Of a stretch of DNA of 16,722 nt, positions 6,674-14,126 are shown piece by piece. The stretch lies in the NCBI RefSeq assembly GCF_023229105.1, contig NZ_JALNZY010000047.1, positions 1-16,722 on the forward strand, read 5' to 3'. The position numbers and the translations under genes were made by a program. The DNA is from Sulfurimonas sp. (GTDB taxonomy: Bacteria; Campylobacterota; Campylobacteria; Campylobacterales; Sulfurimonadaceae). Numbering within the stretch: position 1 is the first letter of the stretch; every line of letters starts with the position of its first letter. The notes beneath the pieces were generated by a model. The model was given only the letters and a program-made list of their open reading frames with translations, was not told where the DNA came from and searched no databases.

Positions 6674-7968
6674 TGCAAAAAGTTGAGTTATTATCCCCTG
6701 CGGGAACATTAGAAAAATTAAAAATTGCTATTGATTTTGGTGCTGATGCAGTATATGGGGGAGTAAGTCACTTCTCTCTTCGCATTCGTTCAGGCAAAGA
6801 GTTTAGTTTTGAGGAGTTTGAAGAGGGAATCGCATACGCACATGCAAGAGATAAAAAAGTTTATGCAACAATAAACGGCTTCCCTTTTAACTCCCAACTT
6901 AACCTTTTAAAAAAACATATTTTAAAAATGGCAGAATTAAAACCGGATGCTTTTATAATCGCAACACCCGGGGTGCTTAAACTTTGCCATGAGCTTGTAC
7001 CGGATATGCCTCTTCACCTCTCGACTCAAGCCAATGTCATGAATGTTCTTGATGCAAAAGTCTATTATGATATGGGAGCAACACGCATAATAACGGCAAG
7101 AGAAATTTCACTTAAAGATTTAGTTGAGATAAAAAAAGAACTTCCTGAGTTGGAACTAGAAGTTTTTGTTCACGGTTCTATGTGCTTTGCATATAGTGGA
7201 AGATGTCTTATCTCTACTCTGCAAAGTGGGCGTGTTCCAAATCGTGGCTCATGTGCAAATGATTGTAGATTTCCTTATGAGATGTACGCTGCAAATCCTG
7301 AGACGGGAACACTCTTTAGACTTGAGGAGGATGAGGGAGTCGGAACTTATATCATGAACTCAAAAGACCTTAATCTCGCTTCACATGTAAAAGAGATTTT
7401 AGATACCGGTGCGGTTGACTCAATTAAAATTGAGGGTCGTACAAAAACAGCTTATTATGCCGCAGTAACGGCAAAAGCTTACAGAATGGCGATCGACGAC
7501 TACTATAACGGTGTGAATGATATACAGAAGTATCAATATGAACTTCAATCTCTCCAAAACCGTGGCTATACAGATGCTTACCTAATCTCTAGACCGTTTG
7601 AAAAACATGATACTCAGAGTCTCGATTTTACAATGCAACTTGGAACGCATCAGGTAAGCGGGGTGGTAAACGAAGAGGGTACATACTTTTTATGCAAGTA
7701 TAAAACCCTTCCGGGAGATGAACTAGAGATAGTTGCTCCATTAAGCTCTGATATAGAATTAGTTGACAATGAGATAGGTACGATTTATGAGCGTGAGGGA
7801 AGAGTTTATTTAAAACTAAAACAGCTCTTAGCTGAAAATAAAAAAGTTTGGGATGAGGTGCATAGTGGAAACATAAACCCTATAAAGCTTCCAAAAAAAC
7901 TTCCCCCGTACACTTTTTTGAGAATCCCCTCTTCACCTGAAATGGGAACATATCCAAAAGGAAAATAA
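6673..7968 (+). CDS. U32 family protein (PrtC/TrhP-like)
   Basis: A 431-residue member of the U32 family, long annotated as collagenase-like peptidase. Characterised relatives such as E. coli TrhP (YegQ) and RlhA are needed for RNA hydroxylation, so an RNA-modification role is more likely than proteolysis. VELLSPAGTLEKLK (4-17) and DAVYGG (25-30) open the TIM-barrel-like domain. The U32 signature region holds four cysteines, 171, 178, 194 and 198, the likely Fe-S ligands. A C-terminal beta domain begins near 315. The ATG at 6673 shares one base with the cheZ stop (TGATG) and lacks its own ribosome binding site, so coupling is likely; a TTG one codon earlier is in frame but less convincing. 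The neighbour order matches HP0170-HP0169. Confidence 0.88.
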   Translation: MQKVELLSPAGTLEKLKIAIDFGADAVYGGVSHFSLRIRSGKEFSFEEFEEGIAYAHARDKKVYATINGFPFNSQLNLLKKHILKMAELKPDAFIIATPGVLKLCHELVPDMPLHLSTQANVMNVLDAKVYYDMGATRIITAREISLKDLVEIKKELPELELEVFVHGSMCFAYSGRCLISTLQSGRVPNRGSCANDCRFPYEMYAANPETGTLFRLEEDEGVGTYIMNSKDLNLASHVKEILDTGAVDSIKIEGRTKTAYYAAVTAKAYRMAIDDYYNGVNDIQKYQYELQSLQNRGYTDAYLISRPFEKHDTQSLDFTMQLGTHQVSGVVNEEGTYFLCKYKTLPGDELEIVAPLSSDIELVDNEIGTIYEREGRVYLKLKQLLAENKKVWDEVHSGNINPIKLPKKLPPYTFLRIPSSPEMGTYPKGK

Positions 7969-8003
7969 GCTTTTTTATACATCAAAAATAATTTAAAAAG
8001 CTA

Positions 8004-8012
8004 TGCTATAAT
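8004..8012 (+). promoter_or_regulatory. purE promoter, extended -10 box
   Basis: TGCTATAAT is a perfect extended -10 (TGn-TATAAT), 28 bases before the purE ATG in the 71-base gap after the U32 gene. AAGGAAG at good spacing marks the ribosome binding site. No -35 box is evident. Confidence 0.7.
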
Positions 8013-8039
8013 CTCCAATCAAAAAAAGGAAGATATTAG

Positions 8040-8537
8040 ATGAAATTTGTTTCAATTATAATAGGGTCAAAAAGCGATTATGAAGTAATGAAATCTTGTT
8101 CGGATACGCTTGAGGCGTTTGGTGTTGAGTATGAGATGATAATATCTTCAGCGCACCGCTCGCCTGAGAGAACAAAAGAGTACATCGCAACAGCCGAAAA
8201 AAAAGGCGCTCAAGTTTTCATTGGGGCAGCTGGTATGGCTGCGCATCTAGCAGGTGTTTTATCTTCTAAGACGGTAAAGCCTATTATTGGGGTTCCTATG
8301 AGTGCCTCCGCTCTTAGTGGGATAGATGCGCTTCTTTCAACTGTTCAAATGCCTGCTGGAATGCCGGTAGCTACAGTTGCAATCGGAAAAGCAGGAGCTA
8401 TTAACTCAGCTTATTTAGCTATGCAGATTTTAGCGCTTGATAATGAGGAGTTAGCTGTGAAACTCAAAGAGGATCGCATCGCAAAAGCAAAAAAAGTTGA
8501 AATGGATTCTATGGAGATAGAGACAATTTTATCTTAA
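8040..8537 (+). CDS. purE: N5-carboxyaminoimidazole ribonucleotide mutase (class I PurE)
   Basis: Moves the carboxylate of N5-CAIR to carbon 4 to make CAIR in purine synthesis; a cytoplasmic enzyme that is octameric in relatives. The 165 residues are typical of class I. GSKSD (9-13) binds phosphate and SAHRSP (37-42) carries the catalytic His39. GAAGMAAHL (62-70), GVPMSA (84-89) and MPAGMPVATVAIG (104-116) complete the signature. No purK partner is next to it; purF lies in the same window but on the other strand 6 kb away. Two further plus-strand genes follow with gaps of 21 and 8 bases and probably share the transcript. Confidence 0.97.
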   Translation: MKFVSIIIGSKSDYEVMKSCSDTLEAFGVEYEMIISSAHRSPERTKEYIATAEKKGAQVFIGAAGMAAHLAGVLSSKTVKPIIGVPMSASALSGIDALLSTVQMPAGMPVATVAIGKAGAINSAYLAMQILALDNEELAVKLKEDRIAKAKKVEMDSMEIETILS

Positions 8538-8558
8538 AAATTTGTAACAGGAGCACAC

Positions 8559-9032
8559 ATGAAGTGGATGAGCGACGAAGAGTACATGGAACTTACGGGT
8601 TTGGATATATCGGCTATTGATGATTTAGCAGACAGAGGCAAGTTGACGATAAAAGTAGAAGATGGAATACGATATATAGACCCCTCAAAAGGTGCCGGCG
8701 AAGTAGTTCCCGCTCAACTTAAAGAACTCTCTATTCATAACACAAAAGAGATGGTAGTGCAACCTCAATTTGTCGAAAAGACAATAGGTACCATTATCAA
8801 CCTTCATGAAAAAGTGCTTGATGCAAAAGAGGAGACGCTTGCTGCGGTAAGAGTAGAAAACGAGTTTTTAAGAGAGGCGCTCTCTTCACTTCAAGAGCTC
8901 TATGATGAAGATAGAACAACGATACATACACTTCAAGAGCAGCTAAGACTTTCACAGCAAGAAGTTGAATTTATGAGAAGAAAATATAAACTAATGTGGA
9001 ATAAAGCCATAGAAGAACACACAGACAAGTAA
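8559..9032 (+). CDS. Coiled-coil protein with HTH-like N-terminus (DUF3972/UPF0763-like)
   Basis: A 157-residue cytoplasmic protein without signal peptide or membrane segment. Residues about 5-42 (SDEEYMELTGLDISAIDDL and GIRYID) look like a MerR-type helix-turn-helix that reads 'not yet aligned, then wing'. Residues about 68-148 form a long charged helix with heptad-like spacing, presumably a coiled coil. I believe this is the epsilonproteobacterial DUF3972 (UPF0763) family, from its overall look rather than a search. Function is unknown; the layout would suit a DNA-binding or scaffolding dimer. A strong AGGAG lies six bases before the ATG. It sits between purE and a DUF89 gene. Confidence 0.7.
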   Translation: MKWMSDEEYMELTGLDISAIDDLADRGKLTIKVEDGIRYIDPSKGAGEVVPAQLKELSIHNTKEMVVQPQFVEKTIGTIINLHEKVLDAKEETLAAVRVENEFLREALSSLQELYDEDRTTIHTLQEQLRLSQQEVEFMRRKYKLMWNKAIEEHTDK

Positions 9033-9040
9033 GCTTTTAA

Positions 9041-9898
9041 ATGACTATTAATGAGGCATGTGTAGAGTGCATAATAAACCAGAGTGCTAAAGTGGCAACT
9101 GCCATACATGCAGACGAATCTCTCTCAAACGAGCTTACATCTACTGTTACTAAGATGAGCAAACACTTCTCTTACAACGATACTCCGCCTGAAATAGCCT
9201 CTTACGTTTATGAAAAGATGGCGCAAATTGCCAATAAAGTTGACCTTTATGATGAGGTTAAGGAGCTCTCTACAAAAAAAGCTCTCTCTTTTGTTCCACA
9301 TTTAGAAGAAAAACTCCAGAACTCAATGGATAAACTCTTAACCGCTACAAAAATAGCCGTGGCAGGAAATGTTATAGATCTCGCTGCAGAGGTGGAATTT
9401 GACCTTGAAGAGGAGCTAGGAGAGATATTTTATACAGAGTTTGCTCACAATGATTTTGCTATATTTGAAGAGAAACTAAGTGGCGCAAAGAGTGTTTTGA
9501 TAATAGGCGACAATGTAGGGGAACATATCTTTGACTATATGTTTATACAGACGCTTCAAGAGCTATACCCAAATGTAAAATACTCATACATGACAAGGGG
9601 AAATCCAATTATAAATGACGTTACTATAAAAGAGGCAAAAGAGGCGGGGTTTGATGAACTTTGCGAGCTTGTTGACAGCGGAGTCAACACCCCCGGATTT
9701 GTTTATGATAGAGCAAGTAGTTACTCCAAAGAGCTTTTTGATAGTGTAGATATGGTTATAAGCAAAGGGATGGGAAATTATGAGTGCATGAGCCCGTCAC
9801 ATAGAGATAATATCTGTTTTTTGCTCAAAGTGAAGTGCGGAGTTGTTGCCACCTCACTAAAAAAAGAGGTAGGCGACATAATTTGTAAAGTCGTTTAA
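9041..9898 (+). CDS. DUF89/ARMT1-like damage-control phosphatase
   Basis: A 285-residue cytoplasmic protein with the DUF89 pattern: an N-terminal CVEC (Cys7, Cys10), a helical domain, then metal-site motifs GDNVGEHIFD (156-165; Asp157, Asn158, Glu161), RGNPIINDVT (186-195; Asp193) and SKGMGNYE (241-248), with Lys264 near the end. Members are metal-dependent phosphatases that remove damaged or excess phosphometabolites, often sugar phosphates. The exact substrate cannot be read from sequence. The ATG follows the coiled-coil gene by eight bases and has no clear ribosome binding site, so translational coupling is likely. It converges on the DsrE-like gene with only two bases between the stop codons. 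Confidence 0.85.
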   Translation: MTINEACVECIINQSAKVATAIHADESLSNELTSTVTKMSKHFSYNDTPPEIASYVYEKMAQIANKVDLYDEVKELSTKKALSFVPHLEEKLQNSMDKLLTATKIAVAGNVIDLAAEVEFDLEEELGEIFYTEFAHNDFAIFEEKLSGAKSVLIIGDNVGEHIFDYMFIQTLQELYPNVKYSYMTRGNPIINDVTIKEAKEAGFDELCELVDSGVNTPGFVYDRASSYSKELFDSVDMVISKGMGNYECMSPSHRDNICFLLKVKCGVVATSLKKEVGDIICKVV

Positions 9899-9900
9899 AT

Positions 9901-10347
9901 TTACTCAAATACCATCAAAGCGTAGCCGTTATTTTGAAACCTTATCGTATCTATAAAGCTGTTTTGTGATATTTTTACCTCAGGAATAACATCCTCTTTT
10001 GGAATCGTATTTGCATTTAAGCTCATAGCGCACACAACCACTTCGACACCTTTTTCTGATAGTTTTATGAGCTGTTGTTGAGAAGCTTTAATTGACTCTA
10101 AATCCTTTTCGTCAAGAACTATTTCATCATAATTTTTTGAAACTATTGGAGCGCAGCCTCCATGAATCGTTATTGCAAATTTTGTTGTATCGCCGTTTTT
10201 CTCAATCATGTCCATTGTTCTCTCAACTAAAATCATACGGCTTGCTACATACTGCATATCTTTTGCGTTACAGTTAAAAACCGCTTTGTATTCTTGTGCA
10301 TTTGCCATTATAAAAAGAGTAGATAAAATAATGAAAAAATATTTCAC
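9901..10347 (-). CDS. Secreted DsrE-like protein
   Basis: A 148-residue protein starting at a GTG at 10347. That start gives a textbook signal peptide: MKYFF, a hydrophobic core, and ANA before QEY at about residue 17-18. It also has GGGGA five bases upstream, so longer readings that run into the previous gene were not used. The mature part resembles the DsrE/DsrF family of small sulfur-transfer proteins, with IHGGCAPIV, VVVCAMSLNAN and a C-terminal NNGYALMVFE. Both cysteines (in GGCAP and VVCAM) are kept, so a role in binding or moving sulfur in the periplasm is plausible but unproven. The start lies one base after the AhpD-like stop (TGA-T-GTG), so the two are certainly one operon. Confidence 0.78.
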   Translation of the reverse strand: MKYFFIILSTLFIMANAQEYKAVFNCNAKDMQYVASRMILVERTMDMIEKNGDTTKFAITIHGGCAPIVSKNYDEIVLDEKDLESIKASQQQLIKLSEKGVEVVVCAMSLNANTIPKEDVIPEVKISQNSFIDTIRFQNNGYALMVFE

Positions 10348-10348
10348 A

Positions 10349-10879
10349 TCATTCCCCAAGCCCAAAAACATTTGATAATGTATTGATATAGTTAAAATAT
10401 CCGGTAATTGCAACTGCTTCTAAAATCTGCACGTCACTATAACCCAAATCTTTTAGTGCGTCAATCTCCTCTTTGAGTATTTTATAGCTCTCTTTTTGAG
10501 AAGCCCTGATGCAAAAGTTTAAAAGAGCTTTCTCTTTTGCATCCGTATCAATAGCATCAACTCCCTTTAATATTTTTTCAATTTTTTCATCAGAGAGTCC
10601 AAGCATCTTTGCAATGCCTTTATGGACATCTACACACATTTTGCATCCGTTTTCTTTTGAGATTAAAAGAGCAATAGCCTCTTTAATGTCATACGAGAGC
10701 GTAGTCTCATCAAGCAGATATTTTTGTATCATCATATCTGTTGCAAAGTAAACCTTTTCATCCATCGCCATAAGTTTAAATATTTCGCCGAGTTTTCCTG
10801 TTTTTTCTAAAATCGGACGTGCTCTGTCTTGAATCGCAGGGGTCATCTCTTCAAATTCCGGTAGTTTAATATGTGCCAT
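10349..10879 (-). CDS. AhpD-like carboxymuconolactone decarboxylase family protein
   Basis: A 176-residue all-helical cytoplasmic protein of the CMD/AhpD fold. The motif ENGCKMCVDVH (76-86) is the AhpD-type E-x2-C-x2-C-x3-H with Cys79, Cys82 and His86, which acts as a peroxidase or disulfide reductase in AhpD. True decarboxylases of the fold lack this CxxC, so a redox role is inferred. A promoter (TTGATT, 17 bases, TACAAT) and GAGGA ribosome binding site precede the ATG. The last codons (GGG GAA TGA) also serve as the ribosome binding site of the secreted DsrE-like gene, tying a cytoplasmic thiol enzyme to a periplasmic sulfur protein. Confidence 0.87.
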   Translation of the reverse strand: MAHIKLPEFEEMTPAIQDRARPILEKTGKLGEIFKLMAMDEKVYFATDMMIQKYLLDETTLSYDIKEAIALLISKENGCKMCVDVHKGIAKMLGLSDEKIEKILKGVDAIDTDAKEKALLNFCIRASQKESYKILKEEIDALKDLGYSDVQILEAVAITGYFNYINTLSNVFGLGE

Positions 10880-10906
10880 ATTTTCCTCTTTTATATATCT
10901 GCAGGT

Positions 10907-10935
10907 ATTGTAGTTAAAATTTTAAAATCAATCAA
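10907..10935 (-). promoter_or_regulatory. Promoter of the AhpD-like/DsrE-like operon
   Basis: On the minus strand TTGATT (10935-10930) and TACAAT (10912-10907) are spaced by exactly 17 bases, the best sigma-70-like pair in the window. The -10 box is 27 bases before the ATG. Confidence 0.6.
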
Positions 10936-10965
10936 GTAAATAGAAAAAAACTTAAAGTATAGCTT

Positions 10966-10974
10966 TGATATAAT
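10966..10974 (+). promoter_or_regulatory. glyQ promoter, extended -10 box
   Basis: TGATATAAT is a perfect extended -10, 30 bases before the glyQ ATG. No clear -35 box is present. It is back to back with the promoter of the AhpD-like operon in the 125-base gap. Confidence 0.65.
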
Positions 10975-11004
10975 TGCGAAATTAAAAAATATTAGGGTGT
11001 AAAT

Positions 11005-11886
11005 ATGATAACTTTTAGCTCCATGTTACTAAAACTACAAGAATTTTGGATGAAACAGGGGTGTAACATCGTGCAGCCCTACGATATTACTGCCGGAGCG
11101 GGAACTTTTCATCCTGCTACATTTTTGCGCTCACTAGATTCCACTCCATGGTCTGTTGCTTATGTTGCACCATCACGCCGTCCGACTGATGGAAGATATG
11201 GAGAAAATCCAAATCGCCTTGGAAGCTACTACCAGTTTCAAGCCCTGATAAAACCCTCACCAGATAATATTCAAGAGCTTTACCTGAAATCTTTAGAGTA
11301 TTTAGGGTTTGATGTAAAAAATCATGATATTCGTTTTGTTGAAGATAACTGGGAGTCGCCGACGCTCGGTGCTTGGGGACTTGGTTGGGAAGTTTGGCTA
11401 AATGGTATGGAAGTTACGCAATTTACATATTTTCAACAAGTCGGCGGTATAGAGTGTAACCCCGTTGCAGTTGAGATAACTTACGGAACAGAGCGTTTAG
11501 CGATGTACTTACAGGGTGTGGACACTGTATTTGACATAGTTTGGGGTAAGAATGAGCATGGAAAAACTTACTACCGTGATGTTCATAAAGAGGGTGAAAT
11601 AGAGTTTTCAAAATATAACTTTGAAGTTGCGGATGTTGACATGTTGTTTAAGGAGTTTGAAGCAAAAAGCAAAGAGTGCCTAAGAGCGTTAGAAGCAGAG
11701 CTTCCTTTGCCTGCATATGACTTATGCATGATGGCAGCAAGCACTTTTAATGTTCTTGATGCCAGAAAAGCAATCAGCCAGACTGAGAGACAAAACTACA
11801 TTCTAAAAATCCGTGAACTCTCACGCGGCTGCGCCGAGCTTTATAAGGCACAAGAAGAGGGTAGAAACAAGAGAGTTAAGGCTTAA
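11005..11886 (+). CDS. glyQ: Glycine--tRNA ligase alpha subunit
   Basis: Catalytic subunit of the heterotetrameric (alpha2beta2) glycyl-tRNA synthetase, which charges tRNA-Gly with glycine in the cytoplasm. The 293 residues are normal. Family hallmarks include the N-terminal FWMKQGCNIVQPYD, RPTDGRYGENPNR, FVEDNWESPTLGAWGLGWEVW and TYGTERLAMYLQ. The ATG at 11005 has AGGG about eight bases upstream. The beta subunit gene glyS is not in the window; split positions of glyQ and glyS are known in Campylobacterota. It ends three bases before the stop of the convergent dehydrogenase gene. Confidence 0.97.
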   Translation: MITFSSMLLKLQEFWMKQGCNIVQPYDITAGAGTFHPATFLRSLDSTPWSVAYVAPSRRPTDGRYGENPNRLGSYYQFQALIKPSPDNIQELYLKSLEYLGFDVKNHDIRFVEDNWESPTLGAWGLGWEVWLNGMEVTQFTYFQQVGGIECNPVAVEITYGTERLAMYLQGVDTVFDIVWGKNEHGKTYYRDVHKEGEIEFSKYNFEVADVDMLFKEFEAKSKECLRALEAELPLPAYDLCMMAASTFNVLDARKAISQTERQNYILKIRELSRGCAELYKAQEEGRNKRVKA

Positions 11887-11894
11887 ACCTTAAC
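11875..11894. terminator. Hairpin across the two convergent stop codons (possible shared terminator)
   Basis: GTTAAGG (11875-11881) and CCTTAAC (11888-11894) form a seven-base inverted repeat with a six-base loop. It covers the stop codons of both glyQ and the dehydrogenase. Neither strand has a following run of T, so it is not a classical intrinsic terminator, but it is the only structure available between the two convergent genes. Confidence 0.3.
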
Positions 11895-12597
11895 CCGCAA
11901 GTGACTTAGTAAAATCTGCTTCTACCCCTTTTGGATCAGTTGCAAGTCTCTCTCTTACCATCTGGGCAAAAATATCTGGAAATATATCAAATACACCCTC
12001 TTTAACATCTTTTATAACCATCTTTGCCACATCAATAGGGTCTGCTTTTGGCATGTCAACTCCCTTTGTTAGTCTTGTGTCAATTGGTCCAGCAAAAACC
12101 TCATAAACTTCACTATCGTAAGCTTTTAATTCCGCTCTTAAGGCTTGAGTAAAGGAATGTAGAGCACTTTTTGATATGGAGTACTTTGCCATGATAGGGA
12201 GATTGCAAAGAGCGACGATGGAGGAGATGTTGATAATTTGCATCTTATGCTCTTTTGCATACTCAAAGTAGCTTTTACAGAGGTTTGCTGTACCTTTATA
12301 GTTGACTTCCATGTCGCTAAAGTCGCCATCAAAAACTCTTGCGCCAGAGTTAATACCTGCATTATTGATAAGCACATCTATATCGCTCGCCTTCTCTCTT
12401 GCCGCCTTTACAGAAGAGATGTCAGTTATGTCAAGCTCCAGAAGTTCAATGTTGCTTATATGTTTTAAATGCGCAAGTGAGTTTATATCCCTCGCCGCCG
12501 CATAAATCTTTTTTGCTTTTTGCTCTAGTAGAACCTCTATAAAAGCATTCCCAAGCCCACCGTTAGCACCTGTCACTAAAACTATTTTGTCTTGCAT
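11890..12597 (-). CDS. Short-chain dehydrogenase/reductase (SDR)
   Basis: A 235-residue classical SDR, cytoplasmic, using NAD(P)H. The cofactor loop TGANGGLG is at 9-16, the structural NNAG at 78-81, and the catalytic Ser-Tyr-Lys set at S126 (INISS), Tyr139 and Lys143 (YSISK). A basic residue after the second beta strand (AAARD, 33-37) hints at NADP(H). The oxidised or reduced substrate cannot be inferred; no pathway partner lies nearby. The ATG at 12597 has AAGGA about eight bases upstream. The gene is divergent from the restriction-modification operon. Confidence 0.9.
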   Translation of the reverse strand: MQDKIVLVTGANGGLGNAFIEVLLEQKAKKIYAAARDINSLAHLKHISNIELLELDITDISSVKAAREKASDIDVLINNAGINSGARVFDGDFSDMEVNYKGTANLCKSYFEYAKEHKMQIINISSIVALCNLPIMAKYSISKSALHSFTQALRAELKAYDSEVYEVFAGPIDTRLTKGVDMPKADPIDVAKMVIKDVKEGVFDIFPDIFAQMVRERLATDPKGVEADFTKSLAG

Positions 12598-12694
12598 GAT
12601 ATATTCCTTAAAATAAATTAATCAAGATGGTAACATAAAAAGGTGTCTTAAGCGTGACACAAAGAGAGTTCAAGTTATCAATAGTAAGTTTGGA

Positions 12695-12700
12695 TATAAT
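12695..12700 (+). promoter_or_regulatory. Putative promoter of the restriction-modification operon, -10 box
   Basis: TATAAT lies 112 bases before the methyltransferase ATG in the 215-base gap. There is no good -35 box. The rest of the gap is very AT-rich and contains the palindrome at 12729-12753, which would fall in the early transcript if this promoter is used. Confidence 0.45.
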
Positions 12701-12728
12701 TTTGTAAAATAAACAAATTTATAAAAAT

Positions 12729-12753
12729 AAAATATGTCAATTTGTCATATTTT
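12729..12753. promoter_or_regulatory. 25-bp near-perfect palindrome upstream of the methyltransferase (candidate operator or attenuator)
   Basis: AAAATATG (12729-12736) and CATATTTT (12746-12753) flank an inner CAA-T-TTG. Only one symmetric T/T mismatch and the central base break the symmetry. It sits 29 bases after the TATAAT box and 59 bases before the methyltransferase ATG. It could bind a dimeric repressor. As RNA it forms a hairpin running into six T residues, so early termination is also possible. Confidence 0.45.
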
Positions 12754-12786
12754 TTAGAAAATTATTAAATTTCAATTACTATAGAA

Positions 12787-12802
12787 CCTAATTAATTTTA
12801 GG
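12787..12802 (+). promoter_or_regulatory. Small hairpin over the methyltransferase ribosome binding site
   Basis: CCTAA (12787-12791) can pair with TTAGG (12798-12802), whose last bases belong to the strong AGGGGAAG ribosome binding site of the methyltransferase. Five pairs around six bases is weak; it could moderately damp translation. Confidence 0.25.
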
Positions 12803-12812
12803 GGAAGATAGT

Positions 12813-14126
12813 ATGAAGATACCAAATTTATTTACATACAACATGAATGAGTTAACTATGAACATGCAAATTTCGCAATTATCGTCTATAAGAACAGTTG
12901 AATTATTTGCAGGGGTTGGCGGTTTTAGACTAGGATTAGAAAAAGCCAGTTTTAAAAATAAGTTTTATAACGTAGTTTGGAGCAATCAGTGGGAACCCTC
13001 TACAAAAACGCAACATGCTTCTGATATATATTGTGCTAGATTTGGTTATGAAAATCACTCAAATAATGATATCTCTACTGTCGATGTTTCTAAAATTCCA
13101 GACCATGATTTACTTGTAGGCGGTTTTCCATGTCAAGACTACTCTGTTGCAAGCACACTTAAAAATTCACATGGAATTGTTGGTAAAAAAGGTGTTCTAT
13201 GGTGGGAGATATATAGAATTTTGGAGCAAAAAAAAGAAAAAGCTCCAAAATATCTTCTGCTTGAGAATGTAGATAGGCTTTTAAAATCTCCTGCTGCTCA
13301 AAGAGGAAGAGATTTTGCAATTATCCTCTCATCGCTTAATTCTCTTGGTTATGGGGTTGAGTGGAGAGTTATAAATGCAAGTGATTATGGGATGCCACAA
13401 AGAAGAAAAAGAGTTTTTATAATGGCATACAAAAATGGGACAAAACCGTATTTGAATTTGCAACAAAAAACACCATTTGAGCTACTAAATAAAGATGGAG
13501 TTTTTGCCAAAACATTTCCTATAAAGATGATTCAAAAAGATGATGTATTCTCCTTAAAACTCTCTGATGACTTGGTTGATATTACAGAGAATTTTAATAA
13601 AAACACTCCTAATAAAAATAGTTTTTACGACTCTGGCTACATGATAGATGGAGTCTATTATACATCTACATGTAAAGCTGAACATCAAGGAAGCTTTAGT
13701 ACGCTTGGCGATTTTTTACAAGATGAAAAAGATGTATCAAAAGAGTTCTATATAAGTGAAGAAGAGCTAGAAAAGTGGAAATATCATAAAAATTCAAAAT
13801 CAATTGAGAGAGTAAATAAGACAACAGGACATAAATATCTTTATAGTGAAGGAAGCATGTCTTTTCCAGATTGTTTAAAAAAACCATCCAGAACAATCAT
13901 AACTGGCGAAGGCGGAGCTAGTGCCTCACGCTTTAAACATGTTGTTTGTGTTGATGGGAGGCATAGAAGATTAACTCCTGTTGAACTAGAGAGATTAAAT
14001 ATGTTCCCAGACAATCATACCGCTGGTGTAAGTGATAGCAAAAGAGCATTTTTAATGGGAAATGCTTTAGTTGTAGGAGTGGTTGAGAGACTTGGAGAAA
14101 AATTGCTGCAAGAGTTGGAGCAATGA
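12813..14126 (+). CDS. DNA (cytosine-5-)-methyltransferase of a type II system, predicted GATC-specific
   Basis: A 437-residue C5 cytosine methyltransferase that protects host DNA from the partner nuclease. Motif I is TVELFAGVGGFRLG (28-41, SAM binding); motif IV GGFPCQDYS (103-111) has the nucleophile Cys107; motif VI ENVDRLL is at 151-157; motif VIII QRRKRVFI at 196-203. A long target-recognition region spans about 210-385, and motif X MGNALV is at 415-420. GATC specificity is inferred from the Sau3AI-like endonuclease next to it, since M.Sau3AI is also a C5 enzyme. The 28 residues before motif I contain several other Met codons; the first was chosen because AGGGGAAG precedes it. The stop overlaps the endonuclease start by four bases (ATGA). 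Confidence 0.93.
   Translation: MKIPNLFTYNMNELTMNMQISQLSSIRTVELFAGVGGFRLGLEKASFKNKFYNVVWSNQWEPSTKTQHASDIYCARFGYENHSNNDISTVDVSKIPDHDLLVGGFPCQDYSVASTLKNSHGIVGKKGVLWWEIYRILEQKKEKAPKYLLLENVDRLLKSPAAQRGRDFAIILSSLNSLGYGVEWRVINASDYGMPQRRKRVFIMAYKNGTKPYLNLQQKTPFELLNKDGVFAKTFPIKMIQKDDVFSLKLSDDLVDITENFNKNTPNKNSFYDSGYMIDGVYYTSTCKAEHQGSFSTLGDFLQDEKDVSKEFYISEEELEKWKYHKNSKSIERVNKTTGHKYLYSEGSMSFPDCLKKPSRTIITGEGGASASRFKHVVCVDGRHRRLTPVELERLNMFPDNHTAGVSDSKRAFLMGNALVVGVVERLGEKLLQELEQ

Noticed and set aside
7968..8002. Inverted repeat AGCTTTTT/AAAAAGCT after the U32 gene, as a terminator
   Set aside because: The stem is nearly all A-T with a 19-base loop and overlaps the purE promoter area; chance in AT-rich DNA is likely.
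10348..10413. Extended N-terminus of the DsrE-like ORF (ATG at 10413)
   Set aside because: It would overlap the AhpD-like gene by 65 bases and bury the signal peptide. The GTG at 10347 has a good ribosome binding site and gives a clean signal sequence.
12138..12505. Several 67-79 codon ORFs on both strands within the SDR gene
   Set aside because: All lie inside a well-supported SDR reading frame and show no motifs of their own.
12601..12660. GTGTC/GACAC inverted repeat at about 12643-12660 as a third copy of the hairpin element
   Set aside because: It lacks the CTTG loop and the AGCGG block, and five pairs are not convincing.
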